A DNA stretch of 64,000 bases, from positions 62,001 to 126,000 of the forward strand of contig JAJEFA010000014.1 in the NCBI GenBank assembly GCA_022820725.1, written 5' to 3'. This DNA is from Candidatus Binatia bacterium. Lineage in GTDB: Bacteria > Desulfobacterota > Binatia > Bin18. The notes beneath the pieces are model-generated. The model was not told the origin of the DNA, made no database searches, and saw only the letters and a program-made list of their open reading frames with translations. Below, piece after piece: positions 57,809 through 64,000 of the stretch (position 1 is its first letter; the number at the start of each line of letters is the position of its first letter). A program made the translations under genes and the position numbers.

Positions 57809-57862
57809 GAAAGAGGAAACGTGTCCAGCTTTTTTGGCTAATGGAGGGCGCGTTTCCTCTTT
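57809..57862 (+). repeat. palindromic element copy 17
   Basis: AAAGAGGAAACGTGTCC and GGGCGCGTTTCCTCTTT flank core AGCTTTTTTGGCTAATGGA. It lies in the divergent gap between the CxxC protein and the two-domain CoA-transferase genes. Confidence 0.9.
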
Positions 57863-57964
57863 GAGCGCGTATCGGCCTGATGAGCTATATTACGGGGCGG
57901 GAGAATGAAGATCAACCTGACCGAGCGGTCAGCCCAAATCTTTTTCATCGTGTATGAGGGTTAT

Positions 57965-59371
57965 ATGAGTGTACAAAAGGCTCGCTACTCCGCGGTCGAA
58001 GCGATTGCCGATATCCGGGACGGAGCGAGTGTTCTGATAGGCGGGTTTGGCGTACTCCAAGGGTGGCCCCATGAATTACTCTTTGCCCTGCGGGACAGTG
58101 GTGTTGTCGACCTGACCATCATCTGCAATTCTCCCGGATTCGGATCGCTATCTCCTCAAATTCTCGCCGAAAACGGCCAAGTCTCGAAACTGATCTCCTC
58201 TTTTGGGGGCTATGCTTACCGCACAACGCCGCTGTCCGAGCAGATTGGACGGGGCGAAGTCGCCTTTGAAATCGTGCCCCAGGGCACCTTGGTCGAGCGC
58301 ATTCGGGCTGCTGGAGCGGGGATTGCCGCGTTTTTCACTCCCACCGGAGTTGGCACGGTCGTCGCAGAAGGGAAAGAGAAACGAGTCTTTGGCGGCCGAG
58401 AGTATCTCATGGAAACCGCGCTCCATGCCGACTTTGCCCTCATTCGGGCGTATAAAGCTGATGCGGCTGGTAATCTGATCTACCGCGGTACGGCGCGCAA
58501 TTTTAACCCCCCGTTCGCCTCTGCGGCGACGGTCACCATCGCTGAGGTCGATGAAATTGTCGAATCAGGGCAGCTTGACCCGGAGGCAATTGTCACCCCA
58601 GGCATCTTTGTTGACCGTCTTGTTCTGCGTGAAAAACCGCTTAACCGTGTTCGAGTCTTGGAGCTCATGCGGGCTCAAGGCCGAACGATCAAAACGGCAG
58701 AGCAGACCACTGGGTCTCCTAGCGGCCTGACGCCGGAGCTCATGGCGCTACGCGCCGCTCGCCTCTTAGAGCCCGGCCAGTATGTGAACCTCGGTATCGG
58801 TCTGCCAACCCTGATCTCGGATTTTATTACTGACGACGTGACGCTCCACGCCGAGAACGGCGTGCTGGGTTATGGTCCGCTTGCCACGGACGGGGAAGAG
58901 GATATCGATCTGTATAATGCCAGTTCTCAATTGGTGACGCTGCAACCAGGGGCCAGTTTCTTTGATAGTACAGATGCGTTTGCCATGGCCCGCGGGAGAC
59001 ACGTGGACACGGTCATACTCGGCGGCTTTCAGGTTGCAGCAAACGGTGACCTGGCAAACTGGAAAGCCCCGCATATGCAGGCCGGTTCAATTGGCGGAGC
59101 CATGGACCTTGCCGCCGGAACACGCCGGTTGATTGTTGTGATGCATCACACCACGAAGGCGGGTGAGCCAAAACTGCTCCCCAAGTGTACCTATCCGCTC
59201 ACCGCCCGTGCGTGTGTCTCGTGGGTACTGACAAATCTGGCTTTAATTCAAGTGACCTCGCAGGGCTTTGTCTTAAAAGAATTTGCACCAGGCGTCACTC
59301 TCGACGCAGTGCGAGCGGCGACTGCCGCCCCCCTCCATATTGCGGAAGATATCAGAGAGATGGAGTTTTGA
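57965..59371 (+). CDS. family I CoA-transferase, alpha and beta domains fused
   Basis: About 468 residues. The N-terminal alpha domain (GASVLIGGFGVLQGWPHELLFALRDSG) and the C-terminal beta domain (VNLGIGLPTLISDFI, then LHAENGVLGYGPLA with catalytic E297) are joined as in eukaryotic SCOT/OXCT, while most bacteria encode two subunits. It would transfer CoA from succinyl-CoA to a 3-oxoacid or a related acid. GAGGG lies just before the ATG at 57965; an upstream ATG at 57905 lacks support. Substrate not determinable. Confidence 0.9.
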   Translation: MSVQKARYSAVEAIADIRDGASVLIGGFGVLQGWPHELLFALRDSGVVDLTIICNSPGFGSLSPQILAENGQVSKLISSFGGYAYRTTPLSEQIGRGEVAFEIVPQGTLVERIRAAGAGIAAFFTPTGVGTVVAEGKEKRVFGGREYLMETALHADFALIRAYKADAAGNLIYRGTARNFNPPFASAATVTIAEVDEIVESGQLDPEAIVTPGIFVDRLVLREKPLNRVRVLELMRAQGRTIKTAEQTTGSPSGLTPELMALRAARLLEPGQYVNLGIGLPTLISDFITDDVTLHAENGVLGYGPLATDGEEDIDLYNASSQLVTLQPGASFFDSTDAFAMARGRHVDTVILGGFQVAANGDLANWKAPHMQAGSIGGAMDLAAGTRRLIVVMHHTTKAGEPKLLPKCTYPLTARACVSWVLTNLALIQVTSQGFVLKEFAPGVTLDAVRAATAAPLHIAEDIREMEF

Positions 59372-59414
59372 TCTGACGGCAGCGTAAGACCAGCGCACCT
59401 CACGCGTTTCCCGT

Positions 59415-59924
59415 TTAGTGCCAGGACTGGGCGGACTCCTCACGCTCAGCCACCAGCCGATGATACTGCTCTTCCAGGAACCGCTGGTGCTGTTCTTCGG
59501 CCTGGCAGATTGTGTGCAGCACCCGACGGGCGAGCGGCTCGGTGACCTGGCGTTCCAGGGCATGATAGTGCCCGAGCGACTCCTGCTCTTTTGCCAGCGC
59601 TATTTCAAACAGCGTCCGCACGGGATCGGAGACCTTCTGCTGGTGACAGAGCTCTACCCAGTGCCGCACGGCGTCGGTTTGGGGCGACCTATCGTACTGG
59701 AGGAGATGGATGTTTCGTAAGACCGTGTGGAGTTCCGGATCGTCTTCCCACTCAATCCACTCGATGAGGTCGTCAAGATGTTGCTCTTCTTCTCTGGCGA
59801 ACTGCCGGGCTGCAAGTCGAGCGGCTGGAGTAGGTGCGGCATCTGCGGCAAGTAAGTAAAAATCAATAGCTCGCAGTTCGTCTTTCAGAGATTCACTCAC
59901 GATCCTATAGGCTGTATCCTTCAT
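59415..59924 (-). CDS. ferritin-like/rubrerythrin-like diiron protein
   Basis: 169 residues, four-helix bundle pattern. Likely iron ligands: E16 (SLKDELRAIDFY), E46 and H49 (REEEQHLDDL), E113 (LAKEQESLGHYH), E143 or E144 and H146 (QAEEQHQRFL). No rubredoxin domain is present. Such proteins detoxify peroxide or store iron. It is the last gene of a minus-strand group with a universal stress protein and HPF, which supports a stress role. Confidence 0.82.
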   Translation of the reverse strand: MKDTAYRIVSESLKDELRAIDFYLLAADAAPTPAARLAARQFAREEEQHLDDLIEWIEWEDDPELHTVLRNIHLLQYDRSPQTDAVRHWVELCHQQKVSDPVRTLFEIALAKEQESLGHYHALERQVTEPLARRVLHTICQAEEQHQRFLEEQYHRLVAEREESAQSWH

Positions 59925-59980
59925 CAGAGTGCCCCTCCTCTTGTGTTGTGGATCAGATTCCGTCGCTCCTTCTCTAACTG

Positions 59981-60892
59981 CTACTGGTGAAGAGCTAAGA
60001 CCGGGCAGCCCGCTTCACGCATCATTTTTTCGGTCAGACTGCCGAGCAAAAGGTGAAACAGACCGGTGAACCCATGGGTCGCCATCACCAGTAAATCCGC
60101 GCCAACTTCTTTTTCCATTTCGAGAAACGTGCGCGCCGGGTCATTACTCACATGCACAACCGGTTCGTATCGAACGCCCTCAAGATAGCTCTGCGAGACT
60201 TCCGCTAATCGCTCCTTAGCCACCTTTTCCGCCTGGACCAGATTCGTTCCTTCTCCCTCCTGAAGCCGATAGACATCGCGCTGGAGGTAGATGTCTTCGG
60301 TAGGGACAACGTGGAGTGGATAGACCGTTCCCCCGTGTTGTGCCGCAATTTGCCTGGCACAGATGAGGGCAGTCGCCGACCGGTCTGCAATGTCCACCGG
60401 AACAAGGATATTCTGGAATGCAGAGGTGACGACTTCTTCATCGCCTTGACGAATGGCCAACACTGGACAGACCGCCTCCCGTACGACCCTTTCGGCCACG
60501 CTACCCAGAATGAGATGGGCAAATCCGGTTCGACCGTGCGAGGACATCACTACAAGGTCAGCGCCGACTTCTTTTTGGGCTTCCAGAATTCCGGCAGCCG
60601 GATTGCTATTGAACTGGGTCAGAATGGCATGGTTGGTATCGCTGAAATGTTCCTGAGCAATCGCCTCTAACTGTTCCCGGGCAACGCGTTCTGCCGTACT
60701 GATATCTGCCCCGCCACTTTCGCCCGGCCTATAGACCTTGCGCAGGAGATGCAACTCATCGGTGGGCACGACATGAAGAAGGTAGATGGTCCCCTCTCCG
60801 AGTTGGGCGAAGTGTCGCGCATACGAGAGCATCTGGGGCGATGTTTCATCCAAATAGACAGGACATACAATCTTGCGAAATCCCTCAGCCAT
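59981..60892 (-). CDS. tandem universal stress protein (two UspA domains)
   Basis: 303 residues with two Usp domains in a row. Each ends in a nucleotide-binding-type motif: SSHGRTGFAHLILGSVAERVVREAVCPVLAIR (about residues 118-148) and ATHGFTGLFHLLLGSLTEKMMREAGCPVLALH (at the C-terminus). Each also has a similar N-terminal strand (KIVCPVYLDE, NILVPVDIAD). The GxxG and GS residues fit ATP-binding Usps. It lies 45 bp downstream of the HPF gene on the same strand. Confidence 0.93.
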   Translation of the reverse strand: MAEGFRKIVCPVYLDETSPQMLSYARHFAQLGEGTIYLLHVVPTDELHLLRKVYRPGESGGADISTAERVAREQLEAIAQEHFSDTNHAILTQFNSNPAAGILEAQKEVGADLVVMSSHGRTGFAHLILGSVAERVVREAVCPVLAIRQGDEEVVTSAFQNILVPVDIADRSATALICARQIAAQHGGTVYPLHVVPTEDIYLQRDVYRLQEGEGTNLVQAEKVAKERLAEVSQSYLEGVRYEPVVHVSNDPARTFLEMEKEVGADLLVMATHGFTGLFHLLLGSLTEKMMREAGCPVLALHQ

Positions 60893-60937
60893 AGCTTGTC
60901 CTTTCCTCCAGGAAACAGGAACGGTCTGTCATGCGTT

Positions 60938-61288
60938 CTAATGCCACGCCTCCGCCATTGCGGAATGCGCTTTCACATCGCCGCGTTGTTGGTGAGCATA
61001 GTTTTGCAACTGACGTTTGGCCGCATCAAAGGCATCTCGAATAGCGACTTTTAAATCCTGGTTTTCATGGTGGTTGACGACCAGTTCAGCACCAGGAACG
61101 CTCAGGTCGATGCGAACCTTATAGGATTGACTCTTCCAGTGATGATGGGTCTGGGATTCAATAACGACTTGGCAGCGGGTAATACGACTATAAAAGGTAT
61201 CAAGCTTGCCGGCCTTCTCATGAATGGTTGTCTCTAGGTGTCTGGAAAGATGCAGGTCGCGAGAGACGATTTGCACTGGAAGTTGCAT
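60938..61288 (-). CDS. hpf: short ribosome hibernation promoting factor
   Basis: 116 residues, starting MQLPVQIVSRDLHLSRHLETTIHEKAGKLD. This is the short HPF/RaiA type, with no dimerisation domain at the C-terminus, so it should inactivate ribosomes together with another factor. Basic residues lie in RITRCQVVIESQTHHHWKSQSYKVRI. GGAGGAG is placed 7 nt before the ATG at 61286-61288. First gene of the HPF-Usp-ferritin-like group. Confidence 0.9.
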   Translation of the reverse strand: MQLPVQIVSRDLHLSRHLETTIHEKAGKLDTFYSRITRCQVVIESQTHHHWKSQSYKVRIDLSVPGAELVVNHHENQDLKVAIRDAFDAAKRQLQNYAHQQRGDVKAHSAMAEAWH

Positions 61289-61695
61289 ACTTCTACTCCT
61301 CCAACTCTTTGGGTTCACGCAAAAAGGCCTATCTCAGCGTAGAACGGATCGGGGGCGGACGCTGCCGGGCAGAAAAGGCGCCAATAGTCCGAAGGGGAAA
61401 TGTTTTTGGACGAAGGAGGATAGGGGAAATTTGTATGGATGGAAAAAACCGAATCGTTCGGTGGAGAGGAACGGAGCTGAGATGTTGCTCCCGAGTTGGC
61501 ATATAGAGCAGCTATCCTCCTCTCTATTAGTCCGTGGACGATGGTACCTTGCCGCGACCTTCCACACACCACTCCTTCCTACCTAGCACCCTCACATTGA
61601 GAGTCAAGGTCTAAAATTGAATTTTAGTTATTCTAATAGAGATGGGTGCAAACGATGGGAAGGTAGAAAAAGCATCCCACCGCCCACGGAAAACC
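61289..61695. other. intergenic region upstream of the stress cluster
   Basis: About 400 bp before the HPF start and after the GGT-family stop. Presumably the HPF promoter lies here, but no clear -35/-10 is evident. At 61611-61627 there is a perfect AT-rich palindrome, CTAAAATTGAATTTTAG, which could be an operator. Short open frames on both strands lack family similarity. Confidence 0.45.
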
Positions 61696-63447
61696 TTACC
61701 ACCCTATGATATGTGACGGCATACGTTTGCTCTGTTCCCCACGGATATCCGCTCCGCCGTACAGCGTGCCAGACCTGGCATCAATACGAATGCCCAGCAC
61801 ATCCCCCTCGCTCCACGCCGGGTTGACCTGGAGCCTATGTCCGCGGGCTTTGAGTTCACGCTGTACCTCTTCAGGAATCCGCTCCTCAACTCGGAGCAGA
61901 CCGGGAACACCATTATGCGGATAGAAACTGGTCGGGAAGTGGGAGGTCGAAAATCGCGGAGCTTCGATGGCGTCCTGTACTTCCATTTCAAAATCAGCCA
62001 CAGCCAGAAAGAACTGGAGCGTCCACTGATCCTGCTGGTCTCCACCCGGCGTACCAAAAACCATACAAGGGTTTCCGTCCCGCATGACCAGGGTCGGCGT
62101 CAGGGTGGTACGCGGGCGTTTTCCCGGCACCAAGGTGTTCGGATGCTTTGCATCCAGGAAGAAGGTCTGCACTCTGGTCCCTAGCGGGAAGCCGAGGCCG
62201 TCTATTACCGGAGAGGACGGAATCCAGGCCCCGCTCGGGGTAAAAGAGGCCATATTCCGCTCGTTATCGATCACCGCCACATAGACGGTGCCTGGACCCC
62301 AATTCCGGGCCGCAAAGATATCTTCCCCTTCGAGCAGCGCAGCGCCGGTCCGCGGATTGCCCGGCCGCTGGTCAAGCGACGCCTGTCCGTTGTCGATCAG
62401 CTCACGTCGCCTGGACGCATAGTCTTTGGAGAGGAGTCCTTCCAGTGGCACATCGGTAAAATCCGGATCGCCGTAGTATTGCTCACGGTCGGCGAAGGCA
62501 AGCTTGGCCGCTTCTGTGACTGTATGAATATAATCCGCACTATTCAGGCCCATCGCCTTGAGATCAAACCCTTCAAGCAGGGCCAGTTGCTGCAGGAACA
62601 CCGGGCCTTGGCTCCAGGGGCCACATTTGTAGACATCATAGCCACGGTAGTTGAGGGTCGTCGGCTCTTCGATCCGAATATGAAAGTCGGCCAAGTCTTC
62701 CGCGCTCAGCAGCCCCCCCTGTTCTTTCGCGTGGGCTGCTATGGTCTGGGCGATGGATCCCTCGTAAAATTCGGCTCGAGCGGCTGCCAGACCGCCGAGG
62801 CGGTCATCACCGGCCCGTTCTTCGGCCACCGTCAGACGCCGGAAGGTCCGGGCCAAGTCCGGGTTCGTCACGACTTGGCCGATGTCGGGCAAGTGTCCAC
62901 CTGGCAGATAGACCTTGGCAGAAGACGGCCAGTGTTTCCTGAAATGCTCGGCATTTCCGGCAATCGAAAAATCCATATTCAGATAGGCCGGTGCCGGGCC
63001 CCGTAAGGCACAATGCATGGGAAAGCCATTCTCGGCCAGTTCCAGCGCGGGAGCGACCACCTGGGCAAAGCTACAGGTCCCAAAGCGTTGCAGCACGGAA
63101 ATGAAAGCGTCCGGAGCTGCACACGGCCCGGCGGCCAGGGCTCCGCTGCCGGGGATGAGGGTGATACCCTGCTGCTGAAACCATTCAAGCGTTGCCGCCT
63201 TGGGCGCAACAGTACTGCCGTTAATCGAGAAGACTCTCTTGTCCGTTGCGCTATAGGCGAGCGCGGACAGTTCGCCCCCAAAGGTATGCATATGGGGGTT
63301 GAGTACGCCTTCGGCCAGCGTCGCGGCAACAGCCGCATCAAATGCGTTGCCCCCAGCCCGGAGAATGTGCATACCGGCTTCGGCGGACAGATAGTGCTCG
63401 GTCGAAATCATCCCTCGCGTACCCATCAGGGTCGGGCGATAGGCCAT
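61696..63447 (-). CDS. gamma-glutamyltranspeptidase family Ntn-hydrolase
   Basis: 583 residues. The GGT fold starts RGMISTEHYLSAEAGMHILRAGGNAFDAAVAATLAEGVLNPHMHTFGGE. Autoprocessing should yield a small subunit beginning at the Thr of NWGPGTVYVAVIDNERNMASFTPSG. There is no signal peptide, so it is cytoplasmic, unlike glutathione-degrading GGT; paralogues of this kind include cephalosporin acylases and other amidases. Substrate unknown. Confidence 0.9.
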   Translation of the reverse strand: MAYRPTLMGTRGMISTEHYLSAEAGMHILRAGGNAFDAAVAATLAEGVLNPHMHTFGGELSALAYSATDKRVFSINGSTVAPKAATLEWFQQQGITLIPGSGALAAGPCAAPDAFISVLQRFGTCSFAQVVAPALELAENGFPMHCALRGPAPAYLNMDFSIAGNAEHFRKHWPSSAKVYLPGGHLPDIGQVVTNPDLARTFRRLTVAEERAGDDRLGGLAAARAEFYEGSIAQTIAAHAKEQGGLLSAEDLADFHIRIEEPTTLNYRGYDVYKCGPWSQGPVFLQQLALLEGFDLKAMGLNSADYIHTVTEAAKLAFADREQYYGDPDFTDVPLEGLLSKDYASRRRELIDNGQASLDQRPGNPRTGAALLEGEDIFAARNWGPGTVYVAVIDNERNMASFTPSGAWIPSSPVIDGLGFPLGTRVQTFFLDAKHPNTLVPGKRPRTTLTPTLVMRDGNPCMVFGTPGGDQQDQWTLQFFLAVADFEMEVQDAIEAPRFSTSHFPTSFYPHNGVPGLLRVEERIPEEVQRELKARGHRLQVNPAWSEGDVLGIRIDARSGTLYGGADIRGEQSKRMPSHIIGW

Positions 63448-63484
63448 AGATCACTCCTTCATCAGTTGACAAGACAGACAGGCA

Positions 63485-63796
63485 TTAACCAGCGGCTTCC
63501 TCACTCAATGCTCTCACCTGCTCCTGTACCACGTCGGGTGGACACAGGGAAAGGAACCAGCGACCGGCAAGTAGCAGGACGGTAATATCGTCGGCAACAC
63601 CGATAAAAGGCAGAATATCAGGTAGTAGGTCCATAGGCAGCAGCATATAGACCAGTGCTCCGACCAGCACAGCCTTGGCCCGGAGCGGCACCCGCCGGTC
63701 TCGAAACAGCCGCCAGAACAGCTTGGCAAACCGGGGCAGATGCCGGACGAGTTTCAGAATATGAAGAGGGGACAGGCTCGGGCGTCCTATAGGCAT
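63485..63796 (-). CDS. DUF1232 (YkvA-like) small membrane protein
   Basis: About 103 residues with two membrane segments. The DUF1232 motif PMDLLPDILPFIGVADDITVLLLA is unmistakable. Function is unknown. The chain begins MPIGRPSLSPLHIL, followed by a basic region (RDRRVPLRAKAVLVG). It is 37 bp upstream of the GGT-family gene on the same strand and divergent from the response regulator. Confidence 0.85.
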   Translation of the reverse strand: MPIGRPSLSPLHILKLVRHLPRFAKLFWRLFRDRRVPLRAKAVLVGALVYMLLPMDLLPDILPFIGVADDITVLLLAGRWFLSLCPPDVVQEQVRALSEEAAG

Positions 63797-63921
63797 ATGT
63801 ACTCACACGTGGTCGGTCAAAGAGAACGGAGAAAGCCGCTCAACGTAGGTCTGTGGTTCCCGCTGTGTCTGCTACAATACGCTCATTCACGCCGTTCGTG
63901 AACCTGAGGCAGCAGTGAGAC

Positions 63922-64000
63922 ATGCGTATTCTTGTGATTGAAGACGAAGCAAAAGTCGCCAGTTTTATTCGCCGCGGCCTTGAGGCCGAAGGCTACCGTG
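63922..64000 (+). CDS. response regulator, 5' part only
   Basis: An ATG at 63922 opens MRILVIEDEAKVASFIRRGLEAEGYR, the beginning of an OmpR/PhoB-type receiver domain (acidic pair ED in strand 1). The gene is cut by the window end after 26 codons. A histidine kinase gene is expected downstream. Confidence 0.85.
   Translation, partial: MRILVIEDEAKVASFIRRGLEAEGYR

Noticed and set aside
2351..57862. The repeated palindromes as a CRISPR array
   Set aside because: Copies are dispersed singly over 55 kb in both orientations, several inside genes, with no regular spacing and no cas genes.

Overview
The window is a stretch of chromosome from a Gram-negative bacterium. The Gram-negative assignment rests on Lnt apolipoprotein N-acyltransferase, MltG, periplasmic M23 hydrolase and FabF/FabH. 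The gene blocks (M50 protease-trpS-scpA-scpB-rluB; rplU-rpmA-obg-proB-proA-nadD-rsfS; cinA-thpR-recA-recX-alaS-phoH-ybeY) are arranged as in many delta-proteobacterial and neighbouring uncultured lineages. No marker here fixes the phylum. Base composition is moderately GC-rich by eye (not computed). Catabolism leans on acyl-CoA chemistry: a single-chain biotin-dependent acyl-CoA carboxylase, ETF, an enoyl-CoA hydratase, two unrelated CoA-transferases and several alpha/beta hydrolases.

Layout. 0-8.3 kb: initiator tRNA, chromosome-segregation genes scpA/scpB, trpS (with a four-cysteine cluster motif), a phosphonoacetate hydrolase-like gene, then fabF and fabH. 8.3-14.5 kb: ribosome and proline genes (rsfS, nadD, proA, proB, obg, rpmA, rplU). 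14.5-21.4 kb: cell wall (M23 peptidase, mltG), a Gln-rich membrane protein next to MoxR, and two hydrolases. 21.7-34 kb: acyl-CoA metabolism and one-carbon or formyl chemistry. 34-41.9 kb: gckA, a DksA-like protein, rimO, a PAC2 protein, prfB (with a programmed frameshift) and lnt. 41.9-46.9 kb: an accessory island between lnt and ybeY. 46.9-54.7 kb: ybeY, phoH, alaS, recX, recA, thpR and cinA. 54.8-64 kb: CoA-transferases, a zinc dehydrogenase, a ferritin-like/Usp/HPF stress cluster, a GGT-family enzyme and the start of a response regulator.

The most striking thing is a family of about 55-bp palindromic elements, 17 copies found by eye between 2.3 and 57.9 kb. Each has long complementary arms around a conserved centre. 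Most copies sit between genes, but five lie in frame inside essential or conserved genes (rimO twice, lnt, alaS, gckA), where they add about 17-20 residues, often read as VLQSDKKAGHV. A sixth supplies the stop codon of recX. The arms differ between copies but usually remain complementary, which suggests a structured, spreading element comparable in habit to Rickettsia palindromic elements.

The accessory island occupies the place where ybeX/corC normally lies between ybeY and lnt. It holds an antitoxin followed by a decapitated VapC toxin, an epoxide hydrolase enclosed by terminal inverted repeats and an 8-bp direct duplication (a transposase-less mobile cassette), a related non-coding element, a two-gene unit with a nuclease-like protein, a secreted protein, and a 28-residue membrane peptide with a strong ribosome binding site.
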